In this document: in pieces, positions 34,988 to 46,105 of the stretch
Numbering within the stretch: the stretch's first letter is position 1
Layout: each line of letters begins with the position of its first letter
DNA from: Labia minor
Taxonomy: Eukaryota > Arthropoda > Insecta > Dermaptera > Spongiphoridae
DNA length: 64,000 nucleotides
Assembly (NCBI GenBank): GCA_963082975.1
Contig: OY720344.1
Location: forward strand, 7,923,580 to 7,987,579
Reading direction: 5' to 3'
Notes under the pieces: model-generated
The model's input: the letters and a program-made list of their open reading frames with translations, nothing else
Databases searched by the model: none
What the model was told of the DNA's origin: nothing
Program-made: the position numbers and the translations under genes

Positions 34988-35580
34988 AATCTGATGAATA
35001 CGGTGGTTGAGACATGATTACGGTGTTGTTTTTGACCAAAAAATCACGAACTACCAATGATGTGTGAGCTGGTGCATTATCGTCATGCAGAATCCATGAT
35101 TTAGTTTTTCCACAATTCTGATCGTTTGGGCCATATTCCATCACGCAAACATTTCACAACTTCCTTGTAGTATTCCTTATTAACAGTACGACCAGTTAGC
35201 AAGAACTCATGATGCACCACGCCATTGTAATCGAAAAAAATAGTGAGCGAAATCTTCACAAGGCGTTCTTTTTTCCACTTATAAACATTTTTTTGAGACA
35301 AAGTAGACTCGCCGAATTCTACAGTCAACATTTTAAGTGCGTTGGAGCAATTTATTCCATTTTTATCGAAAAATTTAATACAGATTCTTTGATCCATTTT
35401 TAAAGTAAAAAATCGAAGAACACACAAAAACGTGACTAACTTTTTCATTTGTCAAAAACAAACCACTAATCCAAAATGGCTGTTAATGTCAATATATGAG
35501 AAACATATGTGTACCTACATAACAAAAAAAATTTATTTGAATGTACACAGCCCGCGAAGATTGAAATGAACAAACCTCGT
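34988..35580 (-). pseudogene. Mariner transposase, internally deleted (copy M2)
   Basis: Reading the minus strand: a terminal repeat with complement ACGAGGTTTGTTCATTTCAA near 35580, a short leader, then MDQRICIKFFDKNGINCSNA and LKMLTVEFGESTLSQKNVY (N-terminal helix-turn-helix). A deletion joins VYKWKKERLV directly to KISLTIFFDYNGVVHHEF, so the first catalytic D region is lost. It continues LLTGRTVNKEYYKEVVKCL and SELWKN, then (downstream of a frame break) SWILHDDNAPAHT and LVVRDF with the second D. It stops at about 34988, just before the third D and the 3' end. The single frame 35101-35448 spans the deletion junction and therefore looks open, but it cannot encode an active enzyme. Confidence 0.8.
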
Positions 35581-35810
35581 AGTTGTGGATTGATTATCTA
35601 AAAGAGATGATATTATATATTATAACTTATATTGTATTAAACATTAAAAAAAAAATTAAATTAAATATTGGTTATATATTCAGAGAATCTTTATATTAAT
35701 TATTGATTATTATAAATCTCTTATCTTATATAATTAATAGATATATTATGAATTGAATTTGATTTAAAAAAAAATAATAATGATTAAATACATAATATAT
35801 TATGTATAAT

Positions 35811-35813
<3 letters not shown>

Positions 35814-35844
<31 letters not shown>
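35814..35844. repeat. (TA)n microsatellite
   Basis: About 31 bases of TA dinucleotide, next to the LINE-derived block. Confidence 0.9.
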
Positions 35845-35847
<3 letters not shown>

Positions 35848-35859
35848 TTTTACTATTAT

Positions 35860-36550
35860 AGATCTTCTTCTTCTTCTTCTTCTTAGCCTTATTTCCCACG
35901 GGGTGTGGGGTCGGCTCTTCTCGTTAATTGGCGCCAACTAAATCTGTTGTTGGCGTCGTCTGTAGAGAGACCAGATGCCATTAGATCTCCCGTTATACGG
36001 CAGGACCAGCTGGTTTTAGGCCTCCCACGCGGTCTTTGGTACTCAACCTTCGATGACGGTGATGATGGTGTTGACGATTTTGATGTAGCTGTGAACGATT
36101 TGAGTGAGGTTGATGGCAATGATGCTGATGCTGACCGATGTGACGATGTTCGTGTCGGTGATGATGTCGATGTGGATGTGGATGTTGGACTATCTTCTTT
36201 AGCCCACCTCGTCCATAGGTGGGTAACCCTAACCCATTTCTCGCATCGCCCGGGTGCTGACAATGCGCGTCGCTTGTTAACCGTATAACATTTCTCCATT
36301 AATTGTTGATGCGACGCGAAGATGATCCAGCCGGCCTGTCTTTACAGCCTGACGCTTGGATTGGAAAGAAGGAAGAGGAAATAAAGGGGATTGGGTCTGG
36401 ATGGATGATTTGGGTAGGGCATGCACTCCCTTGGTCGAGGAATGAGAGAAATGCATGTGCTCGCGTAGGGCAGTGGGCGCCACTCACTGAGGTAGATCTG
36501 TCTCTCACCGGGATCGTGAGAAGGTATCTACCCGCTACCCGCAGCAGCTG
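35860..36550 (-). pseudogene. LINE 3'-end fragment with (AAG)n tail and Ser/Thr-rich insert
   Basis: Minus-strand frame 36299-35889. The C-terminal part reads RGRPKTSWSCRITGDLMAS, then DDANNRFSWRQLTRRADPTP plus RGK and a stop. The pattern RGRPK..W...D......GL...DA..R..WR...RRADPT is typical of the end of a LINE reverse-transcriptase ORF. Upstream, residues ~40-85 are an unusual run rich in S, T and P (TSTSTSTSSPTRTSSHRSAS type), encoded by an ACATCN-like codon repeat. The stop is followed by an (AAG)n tail (35867-35884 on the plus strand as CTT). The upstream part (36300-36550) is GC-rich with CACTGCCCTACGCGAGCAC. No polymerase core is present. Which clade it belongs to is undecided. Confidence 0.6.
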
Positions 36551-36599
36551 ATGTTAAATTGAATTAGATTTTTATTTTTATTTTTATTTTTATTAAATA

Positions 36600-36692
36600 A
36601 ATAATCTTGAGTTCTATGCTGGGATTCGAACTCAGGCTTCCCCCCCGTGTAGAAATCTCGTACTCTACCCACTCAGCCATGCTGCCGCATTT
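36600..36692 (-). mobile_element. tRNA-like SINE head with (AAAAT)n tail
   Basis: The minus strand reads GCGGCAGCATGGCTGAGTGG (A-box-like TGGCTGAGTGG) and, further on, CTGAGTTCGAATCCCAGCAT (B-box GTTCGAATCCC). The acceptor arms do not pair, so it is not a functional tRNA. An A-rich tail of AAAAAT units (36563-36600) follows, as in short SINEs. It is unlike the GGCGCCATT SINE family. Confidence 0.65.
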
Positions 36693-36700
36693 TACTTTTA

Positions 36701-37020
36701 TAGATACTATCTAATAAAAGGAATCATAAAATTACTCTTTTTATTTTAATTAATTAATTTAAAACATATTAAATAGGTATATACATATCAAAAAATAAAA
36801 TAAATTTAGTTAAAATGTAAGTATATTTATTATTATTAAAAAAAAATATGTTTTATATTTGAACAGAAATAAGTAGTATACAATTACAGTAAATATTCTT
36901 ATTTAATTAAGTGGAAAAATAAGAATAAAAAAGTAAAACAAAACAACATCAACAAGAGAAGAGGGTGTGAGAGTTATTAATAATAAATCAATGAATTTTC
37001 GAATAAAAAAAGGGGGAAAT
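36701..37020. other. A+T-rich spacer
   Basis: Low-complexity. Nothing is seen. Confidence 0.6.
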
Positions 37021-37024
37021 GAAA

Positions 37025-37205
37025 TGAAGTAAGTATAAATTTCTTGGTTGTTAAATAAGCGCAAGTCGTTACGGGGCAGTGGAAATCGTGAGATGTTTGT
37101 GAAAAAGACAGAAATCTTGCCGCTTAATCATCGTCAAGCAGGCGAATAATTCTCCTCATTAACGTTGGATGAGTTTAATTTGCCATACCAATCTCAACAG
37201 TTGAC
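37025..37205. other. Non-repetitive island
   Basis: Complex DNA including GCAAGTCGTTACGGGGCAGT and TTGCCATACCAATCTCAACA, with no open frame. It may be a conserved non-coding element. Confidence 0.3.
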
Positions 37206-37470
37206 ATTTGCATTCACTGTTTATTTATTTATTATATTTTTCAATTAATTATATACTATTAAATTTACTATGATATTAGAACTTTAGAACAAAAACGAAA
37301 CTTTAATTTATTTTTGAGTCGATTATTATTTACAATAACCATCCCCACCCCACACCCCGACCCTCCGGGTCGTCACAAAAGTCCTCACAGTTAAAGAAAA
37401 ATTGGAAAATATTGTAAAAAAATATGATCTCATCTGATGTATATTTAAGGACTTAAACAAAAAATGTGAA

Positions 37471-37671
37471 CTATCTCGCAAATTTGAATTGGATTAATTA
37501 ACATATATTATATTTATATTAAATTTAATTAATTATAAATTATAAGTTAAAATTAATAAATATATATTAAGCCAGCGCGTCATTGGCCATGTCACGTGCT
37601 GGTGCGTGATTAGCAGTTAAAAAATTAATTCCGGTACTTTCAGCGAATCAATCAAACTGAAATTTGTAGGC
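37471..37671 (+). repeat. Family A 5' fragment (copy 2)
   Basis: ACTATCTCGCAAATTTGAAT, AAATTTAATTAATTA, CCAGCGCGTCATTGGCC, CACGTGCTGGTGCGTGA, AATTAATTCCGGTACTTTCA and CAAACTGAAATTT. It stops before the distal module. Confidence 0.6.
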
Positions 37672-37777
37672 ATTTTTTTTTTATTAAATTTATCATTTTT
37701 AAGATTAATTATTATACATTTTTTTCTTTGTTTTTTTTTTTTTTTTGGAATTTTCGAAATTTTTTTGATCAAATTTT

Positions 37778-38105
37778 ACTTAGCGATGCGATAGAAAGGG
37801 AAGGTTTTGTTTTCACACTAAATTTCACATGTGAAGATTTTTACATATCTCCACGAATCATGCACTTTGTTAATAGAAAAAATTAGCATGAGATGTCTGT
37901 CTGTCTGTCTGTCCCTATGTCCGTTATGTGTCCGTATAGAACGTCTCAACTGATTTTAATAAAATTTCGTATATTTACTTAATGCATCAGTAGCATAAAT
38001 TCATCAACTTTTGGTGTATATTTAGAACCCAGAAGTGGTAGTTTACAAAGGATTAATTTTATATTAATTGTCGGAAATTTTTCACTTAAAATATAGTAGT
38101 AATTA
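37778..38105 (-). repeat. Family B non-coding element (copy 4, partial)
   Basis: On the plus strand it starts in the terminal module (GATGCGATAGAAAGGGAAGG, TTTTCACACTAAATTTCACA). It has TTTACATATCTCCACGAATC, a GTCTGTCTGTCTGTCTGTCC tract, CATAAATTCATCAACTTTTG and AGAAGTGGTA. Beyond that it has a variant interior shared with copy 1 (GTCGGAAA, TTTCACTTAAAATATAGTAG). Confidence 0.6.
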
Positions 38106-38300
38106 ATATTTTTTTCATTTTCATTCATTTTTTTTAGGTAAATTAATTTTAGATTTATATATATAAATATCACGTGTGTATCTCGTAATAAAAATAAAAT
38201 AAAATAAAAAAATTGAAATGATTTAGATATATTAATTTTAATTGTAACAAAAACAAATACTTATTGAATTTTTTTTTTCAATGAATATTTATTATATATA

Positions 38301-38551
38301 TTGAGCAGTACTATTCTTTTTTTTTTAATTTTATTTCATCCACTTTTCTTCTTTTTTTTCACCCTCTTATACAACACTACCCGTTCGTCGTTTCATTTCA
38401 ACCCCTCTTTTCCTTTCTTAGAGACTTCCCTGCCTTCCCCTTTCCTGCTTTCTATAGCAGCACCACCATCAACCCACACCACCCACACACACTTTTTTGT
38501 CCCCATCTTTTACTTTGAATTCGGCACGTGTGAGAGAAGAAAAAGGCGACG

Positions 38552-38583
<32 letters not shown>

Positions 38584-39050
38584 CTCTTTCCTTCTTAAAA
38601 AGAGGCGAAATTTCGCACCGAAGGAAAAAAAATGCGATTTCAAGGCGAAGGATGGATGGGCGGGGTATGAGGGTGTTAGAGAGAGTGGGGGAGGGGGAGG
38701 TTATGGGTGGAGGTAGTGGAAAGAAGACGCGTAACTCCATTTTCTGTTTGGAGACGACGTTGACGTCGAATAAAGGCAACGGGGGGTTGAGGGGATGGGA
38801 TGGGCGGCATTCACTCACAAGATATCTCCACCCATCCATTGCCAATATATTCACTCACACATACATACACACACATATTTACACACCAGGACAACGCCTT
38901 CTTCCTCTTCCTCTTCTTCTTCTTCTTCTTCTCTTCTTCTACTTCATCTTCTTCTGCTCCACCAACAAACGAGTGACGAGGTTGAAAAAAAAAACGCGAA
39001 GGGTGAGAGATAAGCGAAAATATTAAACATTTAATCAAAATTAAAATAAG
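38301..39050. other. GC-richer island with CT and TTC tracts
   Basis: (CT)n at 38549-38578 and (CTT)n at 38898-38940 drive the long 241-codon plus frame at 38301-39026 and the minus frames. A short unique part (38630-38850) is GC-richer. I recognise no protein. Confidence 0.35.
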
Positions 39051-39598
39051 GTAAGAAAAGAGGTTATTTTTTCATATTTATGGATATAAAAAAAAAATAA
39101 AAAAATAAAAAATAAAATAAAATAAAAACGTTATTGGAAAAACACTCTAATAAAGCGACTTGCATCTCTTTGGGTTGAAAAGCAAAATGGAATATTATTA
39201 AAAAAAAAAAAATAAATAAATAAATAAAAATATTTAAAAAATTCATTTGAAATTAATTTCTAATATTTGTTTAAGAGTTGTTTTTATAAATTAAATTACA
39301 CTCTTGTGGGGTTTAAAAATTCAATAAAAAAAAATGAAGTGAAATCTTTATTGAAATTAATAAATAATCATTTTTGGATTTAAATTAATTTAAATTAATT
39401 TTTCAATAAAATAATGTTTTCATTTGTTTTCCATATTAATTTATTAATGAGCTTAACACGACTTGTTCATTCTTCAACCAAAGAAATTAATCGAATGATA
39501 TCATTGATCATTGATAATTTAATATGGATTTATCTATTTTATGTATATCTACATTTTAAATATATGTATTTTAAATGTAATAGGTACAGTGATTAGAG
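39051..39598. other. A+T-rich spacer
   Basis: Poly-A, AAAT and TTTAAA runs and a chance frame at 39414-39596. No gene is seen. Confidence 0.55.
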
Positions 39599-39606
39599 AT
39601 AGATAT

Positions 39607-40900
39607 TAGAGATGCAACGAATAGTCATTTGGCCGAATACCGAATACCGAATATTCGGCCAAAATGAAGGCCGAATATTCGGCTATTCGGCCGCCGAATA
39701 GTGAACTCATTTTTGCCTAGAAACAAAATACTGTATATACTATATGTACAATTATAGTACATTTCACAATTAAAAGTATCATTTTCTAAAAAAATATGCA
39801 AATTTTTATTTTTGAAAAGCATTATTTTACTCCAAAAAAGTATTCGGCTATATTCGGCCTAAAAATTGACCAAAAAAGAAGTATTTTTCATAGCAATATA
39901 TCCTCATGATCAAAGTTTTGTAAATAAACTTTTTAAACAGTGTTCTGTTTCATTAGAATAATTATTTCATGGAACTTCTGAAGTAAATTAAGATAGAAAT
40001 AATTCAAAATAAATCAAACCTAATAAATTAATTGTGGAATTGCTTCATTTCAGTAGAATCTTTAAGATGCTATCTTAAAGATGTACTCAGTATAATGTTT
40101 AAGCTGATACATTTTATGATATACACATGTAAATGAAATAAAAATCTGCATACACTTAAAACTTCTTATATTTTATGACTGGGAAATTAAAGAAAATTGA
40201 ATGGGGAAAAGGGATAATTTTGAGTAAATCTTAGGTGCTTAATTTTGATATATTACATATACATATATATAATAATTAATTAATAATTAATTTGTAATAA
40301 ACAGTATCCTTCATTTAATTGTTTTTAATTTCTATAATAATTGGTTGTAATATTTATTTGAAATGAAATACTTGGTTGAAATATTTGAGAGTTATATATA
40401 ATATTTATGTGAAAACTGACATCTTAGTTATTTATTCTATTGAATTAAATATAATTAAAAAATCATTGCAAGCTTTCTTTTTTATTATAACAAGGCATAA
40501 GTATTAACCTTCCTATTTTGCTTAGAAAAATTAGAATTTGCTCGAAGACCAGTTTTGAATTGGATTAATTTTAAGTATTAGGCTAGCTTATTACAGATAT
40601 TTTAGCACTTATTCATATAGATAAATGCTGTAATAGGATTCATAATTTACAACTTTTATCTATAGGAATAAGTTCTTTTATAGAAAATGGTTGATAAAAC
40701 CCATTTAGGGCATAAAAGAAAAACAAGTTAACTAACAATAAATACATTTCTACGTACCTGTAACTATAAATACGTTTGTAATGGTACTATTCGGCCTAAG
40801 GCCGAATAGTTGATTTGATATTCGGCCGAATCCGAATATTCGGCAGACAGGCCGAATAGGCCGAATATTCGGCTTCGGCCGAATATTCGTTGCATCTCTA
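39607..40900. mobile_element. Non-autonomous hAT with TTCGGCC-rich ends
   Basis: A 1294-bp element with ends TAGAGATGCAACGAATA and the exact complement TAGAGATGCAACGAATA at the right. It is flanked by the 8-bp duplication ATAGATAT (39599-39606 and 40901-40908). Both subterminal regions are packed with CCGAATATTCGGCC and GCCGAATA units (39633-39696 and 40789-40890), likely transposase-binding sites. The interior is A+T-rich with no frame beyond 65 codons, so mobility must depend on another hAT transposase. Confidence 0.9.
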
Positions 40901-41059
40901 ATAGATATACAGTTCCTCTATTATCCAAAGGAATTAAGAAATAGTGATAAAAGTATTTTTTTTAATCTACAATTATTTATTATAAAATTATATTAAATTG
41001 ACAAGAAAATATTGTTTTGAAAAGGATAAAATATAATATAAGGATACTTATATTATATA

Positions 41060-41396
41060 CGAGGTTTAATCAAAAGAAAAGGTGAATTTTGAATTATTTC
41101 AAAAAGTATTTATTTATTCATCAATATCCATTTTTTTTTGTGTGTGTGTGTGTCCCCTTCAAAATAATTCCCCTTAGATATAATGTATTTATATGAGCTC
41201 TTCAGTTTTGGGAATAGAAAATAAACATCCAAAAACGCGTGTGTATCTTTTTCAGTTGTCAAAAACAAACTACTAATCCAAAATGGCTGATAATGTCAAC
41301 ATATGAGAAACATGTGTACCAACATAACAAAAAGAAAAATATATGTGCAGAGCCCGCGAAAATTCAAAATTCATCTTTTCTTTTGAATAGACCTCG
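41060..41396. mobile_element. Mariner MITE (copy M3)
   Basis: A 337-bp element. The left end is CGAGGTTTAATCAAAAGAAA. The complement of the right end is CGAGGTCTATTCAAAAGAAA. It keeps both ends, the 5' leader (CCCGCGAAAATTCAAAATTC, AAACTACTAATCCAAAATGG) and the 3' non-coding tail (TAATTCCCCTTAGATATAA), with the coding region deleted. A (GT)n run lies at 41139-41155. The frame at 41239-41460 is a shadow. It is the same family as M1, M2 and M4. Confidence 0.85.
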
Positions 41397-43286
41397 AATA
41401 TATCATCTGGAACTTAAACCTAGATATTTTCTTGTTCACTTGTGTGTGTGTGTGACATAAAAATATATTAATATCAATTAAACAAAATTTTTATTAATTA
41501 CTAACAAAGATACCAATAGGAAAGATAAATTATTTATCTCTAATATTTTTAATATTTTATAATAATAAATATTTATATTAATTCTGAATATTACTGGTAT
41601 AAGTCTAGAATGCAAATCCATCCACAATATCGATTACCCTTATTTATTTATTTTTTTTAATTTTATTATTATTCTTTTGATTTTCATCCCTTCTTGTTTG
41701 ATATATTATGAGAGAATGACATTAACAAATCAAACATTCAATTCTTTATCTATTTAATATGTGATTTTATTATTATTAATAAATTGAATTTAGAAATTGA
41801 TTTAAGTATAATAACAAAAATAATAAAAGTTCAAATAATCGAAATTGAATTTTTTATAATCAATTTTTCATTCAAAGAAAATGAATTATTATTCATATTT
41901 TTTGACATTATTTAATGTTTATTTTTTGAAATTAATCATAAAAGTAACAAGAAGAAGGAAAAATTAATATTTTGGAGATCTCTGTATACTATATATACAT
42001 ATATATAAAAGGTTTTTTTTTATTCAAATATTATTACATTAAATTATAAGTTAGTGAAATATTTTATATGAAAAGAAATCAAAAAAATTAATGATATTTG
42101 TATTATAATGTATTATTGGGTTTTATCAATTCTCTCAATATTATTTATTATTTTAACGTAATTAAAAAATAAATATTTTTAATTTTATTTTTAAATTAAA
42201 TTAAAAACCAACTAAAAATTTTAAAATATTTTCTGTTATCTGTTAAAAGGAAAGCGCTATCGACGACTTGTTTCGATTTAAAGAGACGCTGTCTAACATT
42301 TACATTGTCTTCATTTAAATTTACTTAAAATTGCAAATTCTATATTTTGATTAATTTATAATTAATTTTTAAGTAATTATATTATCTTATCTGTAACTCT
42401 AATGTATAAGCTATATTATTGTAAAGTTTAATTAAAATTCATTCAGTTTTTGCGTGAAAGAGCAAAGAACATCCTCACAAACATCTATATTTATAATATA
42501 TATATATATATTAAGTAAAATTTTATTTTTTTAATTCTTTAAATTACAAAAATAATTTTGGAGAAAAAAAATCATTTAATTATAAAAGCAACTGGATAAA
42601 AAAAATTAACAAAGTTTTACTTTTAAATTCTAATTTGATTATAAGTATTCTATTTATAATTAAATTATAAAACCTATATATATTTCATATTTTTCATTTT
42701 TCATTGGATCGTTGAAGAATTTATTAAAACATTTTATTTTTGAAAAAGTAAAATGTAACATTTAAGAAGAATTATTTGAATTTAAAACACACATCATGGA
42801 AAATTTCAAATTATCATTTATTTTTAAATATTAATTTTATTTCAATTTTTATTTTATTTTATTTTTTATATATGGATCATCTAGAAAGAAAATAACAATC
42901 ATTTAATTTCTTCCTGTCACTTTGATTTTCTCTTTTGCGTTTTTTTTTTCTTTTATAAATTTTATGCGACCCATTCAATGAATAGGCACTAACTAACCTC
43001 GAGTCATGCAAGTTTTCATTTGAATTTTGCTTCTAATTTCATCCGTCTGTTATCACTTGAAGGATTATGCAGAAATGAATGTAAAATATATATGAATTAA
43101 TCTCATTATTTACAATTACTTACAATTATATCTTTTTATTTTCATTTCTTTTTTTTTTTTTTTTTTTTTTTGTTTTTTTGTGCAATAAACACGTATTATA
43201 TTAAAGAAATAGATAATACTAGTAATCAAAAATTAAAAAAAGAAATCAATATTAAATTACTTCATTGCTTTTTTATTTCTTTTTTT
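41397..43286. other. A+T-rich spacer
   Basis: (TA)n near 42497, a 20+ base T run at about 43149-43171, and a family C-like patch at 42250-42350 (GCGCTATCGACGACTTG, GACGCTGTCTAACATTTACA). The frame at 43170-43406 starts in poly-T and runs into a family A copy. No gene is seen. Confidence 0.5.
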
Positions 43287-43888
43287 TATCTCGCCAGTAT
43301 TGCGGTCACGAAAATTTTCAATGTCGAGATTTTGATGTTTTTATACGTTTTGAAGGTTTCTGAATCATTTTCACTAAGGTTGAGAAAAATGTCTGTCTGT
43401 TTCTGAATCATTTTCACTAAGGTTGAGAAAAATGTCTGTCTGTCTGTGTATATGTATGTAGACAAGATTATGCAAAAACGGTTTGAGCTAGAATCATGAA
43501 ATTTGGAATACGGGCATTATTCAAAATTTGTAATTTTCTATCAACTTTTGAGAAATGTAGCTCAACCGGAAAAGGGTCATTACCTACAACGTTTTGATTT
43601 TTTTTCTTCTAAAGTGACCGTAAAAATAAAGATATATGTTTAATAGATTTTCACATGATTACAAATTGTATAAAATTGCTATATATAGAATTTCTGCATG
43701 ATTGAATCCCTGAAAGTACCGAAATTAATTTTTTAACACTGCAAATCTCACGCGCTAACACGTGACGTCGTGCCATCAACATAGAGCCAAACATGCGCTG
43801 ATTTTAATAAATAGTATTTATTAATTTTAATTTATAATTAATTAAATTTAATTTAAATATAATATATTATGTTATTTAATTCAATTCA
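43287..43888 (-). repeat. Family A non-coding element (copy 3)
   Basis: On the plus strand it starts ATCTCGCCAGTATTGCGGTC (terminal module; part of the stem is lost). A 43-bp unit ending GAGAAAAATGTCTGTCTG is tandemly duplicated at 43359-43443. It continues through the CTCAACCGGAAAAGGGTCAT and CATCAACATAGAGCCAAACA blocks to the ATTAATTAAA region, but lacks the GAGTG-TCTC-CACTC end. Confidence 0.65.
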
Positions 43889-44163
43889 AAATTAATTAAA
43901 TTATTATTCATTCTTTCATATTGAAAATATGAATAAATTTATGTGTAATAATATAATCGAAATCATATTTAATTAATTAAACCAGAGTAGGTAAATATAA
44001 TCCATTAGGGAATGCATAAAATAACAATTCAGCCACACCCCTCTATGCTTATTTTAATCTAATCTTTATATATATATATATATATATATATAAAACCTTT
44101 GGCATTCTTTGCATCTAGACAAGGGGCTCTGGTCTCTGTAACCCGAAGTGACAGATATTAGAG

Positions 44164-44868
44164 CAGTGTTTCCCAATTTGATTGTAAAGGAGGTTATTCA
44201 AAAATGAACTTTAACCCTTTTTAATATTAAAATTTATGTATATTTTACATAGGGGAGGGGGGTATAAGAATATTAGGCCCGATTCACACACAAGTGGCGT
44301 ATGGCACTGGCGTGGTTCTGGCGTGGTTCTGATCAGCTAGTAAAATATATATATAAAGATATATATATGAAAGAAAAAATTATAAAAATTATATAAAAAT
44401 AAATTGACATTAAATAAATAAATCAAAATCAGAGAGAGGCGTATATATAAAGATATATATATGAAAGAAAAAATTATAAAAATTATATAAAAATAAATTG
44501 ACATTAAATAAATAAATCAAAATCAGAGAGAGGCGTTAACAATGATGATAACAAAAAACACGTTTTTAAAATTAAATGCTGGCAAAATATAAAATTTGAT
44601 TAAAAAGTTGAAATGAATAATGAAATGGTCTAGAAGTGGCGTGCCAGTCCTACGAGCCACCGGTGGCGTCGGAGTGGAGTGGTCTTCGTGCTATTTTCCA
44701 CGCCTCCAACACGCCATATCTGTGTGTATTGAGTCATAAGCTAACGCAATTACATTAACTAACCTGTTCCACGCCAGAACCACGCCAGTGCCATACGCCA
44801 CTTGTGTGTGAATCGGGCCTTAGAAGGGCTTTGATGGGGCATGGCACTAAAAAGGTTGGGAAACACTG
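44164..44868. mobile_element. hAT-like MITE, host of a nested Harbinger MITE
   Basis: The ends are CAGTGTTTCCCAA at the left and TTGGGAAACACTG at the right, exact complements over 13 bases. The flanking octamers TATTAGAG and TACTGTAG agree at five of eight positions, as expected for an old 8-bp duplication. Its own non-coding body (44177-44272 and 44823-44855) is split by the 544-bp nested element. Confidence 0.75.
44276..44819. mobile_element. PIF/Harbinger-like MITE, 51-bp inverted ends
   Basis: The inverted ends begin GGCCCGATTCACACACAAGT and match perfectly for 51 bases. They are flanked by TTA on both sides (44273-44275 and 44820-44822), the 3-bp duplication typical of PIF/Harbinger. 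The body carries a perfect 94-bp tandem duplication (44348-44441 and 44442-44535). It contains GGTGGCGTCGGAGTGGAGTG and no coding sequence. The perfect arms indicate a recent insertion. Confidence 0.85.
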
Positions 44869-44975
44869 TACTGTAGTATTTGGTTGAAAGTCGGTATGTA
44901 AGTAATGGGTTTTCATTTATTTGATTTCAATCAGTATATTATAGCATACATTTATTTCCTTTTCGTGTTCTTAGT

Positions 44976-46105
44976 TTTTTTTTTTTTACTTTAATCAATA
45001 AATTAATTAATTAAATATTTTATTGTGTATGTTATAATAGATTATAATATACCTTAATATTTATTTTGATGATTATATTTTAGTATCATTTATCGTTAAT
45101 TGAGTAATTTTTATTCTAATGAAATTTAGAGAAATCTATCATCTTATAAAATTAAGACTATATTTTTTTACTTATTTGGTCTCTCCACAACAAAAAATAA
45201 GATAAGTTCAAATATTTATATTTTAATTTAACTACAATTTGAACTGATTGTGAGACATAATCATTTGTGTACAGAAATTATTGATTGTTCCTAGCGAGAT
45301 TAGATTCTATCGAATGTTGTCCGATTTGGCCTTAATCTGCATTTATATTCTTCTAAGAAGATTAGAAGAAACTTATAAAATTATATATCTCACTCCAATT
45401 CGTTTACTCTCAAAGTTGCATGAAGCACCCAAATTCCAAAATTTAGAGATACTAATTAAAATAAGTATTTTTTTTTTATTTATAAATTTATCAATATCTA
45501 ACTAATGTTATTCTAAATTTTTTCGATTAATATCAATATTTTTTAATATTAAAATTAAATATACAAATTTCAAAGTAAATATTATAATTGAATTCATTTT
45601 TCTGCTTTTAATACCAAGTTGATCTTCAAATTTTTAAATTTAATTTAAATTTAGATTTAATTGAATATTAGTATGGAAATTTAAACATATTCTAATATAT
45701 TCATTTTTGTTTAATTTATATTTTTTAAATTTTGAACTTATGTTAAATGAAGATATATAGCTACATTGCTACATATCTTCAATATATATATATTATGTAT
45801 ATTTATATAAAGTTCTGAAGAAGTTCCGATTAAAAAATTAAAACATAAATTAAGAGTATTTTAATTAGTAAACCTCTGCTTTTCCTGCTGGTTCCTAATT
45901 CATTTTAAATAAAATTAATTTTTCAGATTTATTTGTAATCATTTATTAATTGTCACTTGTGAATATTTACTATAAATTATTAATTATAGTAAAAAATTTG
46001 AGTAAACACATACTTATGTAATTATATAATAAATTTATTTTTAATAAATATAAATATAAAAACAATCAATATAATTTGGTTGATATATAATATCTATTAT
46101 ACATA
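44976..46105. other. A+T-rich spacer
   Basis: The frame at 45281-45505 is open for 74 codons over somewhat balanced DNA, but I recognise no domain and see no splice context. Otherwise low-complexity. Confidence 0.45.

Larger units (their letters stand above)
44095..44975. repeat. Family E fragment, interrupted by nested elements
   Basis: The left part (44095-44163) reads GCATCTAGACAAGGGGCTCT and GTAACCCGAAGTGA. The right part (44869-44975) resumes with GTAGTATTTGGTTGAAAG and GGGTTTTCATTTATTTGATT. Together they match the complement of the family E end at 12630-12715 and the fragment at 26925-27050. A hAT-like MITE split it, and a Harbinger MITE then entered that. Confidence 0.5.

Noticed and set aside
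35905..36288. Plus-strand 127-codon frame rich in Asp/Val
   Set aside because: It is the antisense of the LINE C-terminal frame. The Asp-rich part is just the complement of the Ser/Thr codon repeat.
38516..38530. GAATTCGGCACG, resembling a cDNA library adaptor (GAATTCGGCACGAG)
   Set aside because: Only 12 bases match, the next bases differ and the flanks are genomic-looking. Coincidence is likely.
38301..39026. 241-codon open frame, the longest outside the transposase
   Set aside because: The translation is dominated by runs of Ser/Leu/Phe from CT and CTT tracts. The opposite strand is equally open. No domain is recognisable.
45281..45505. 74-codon frame with balanced composition
   Set aside because: No domain, no splice context and no codon bias that separates it from chance.
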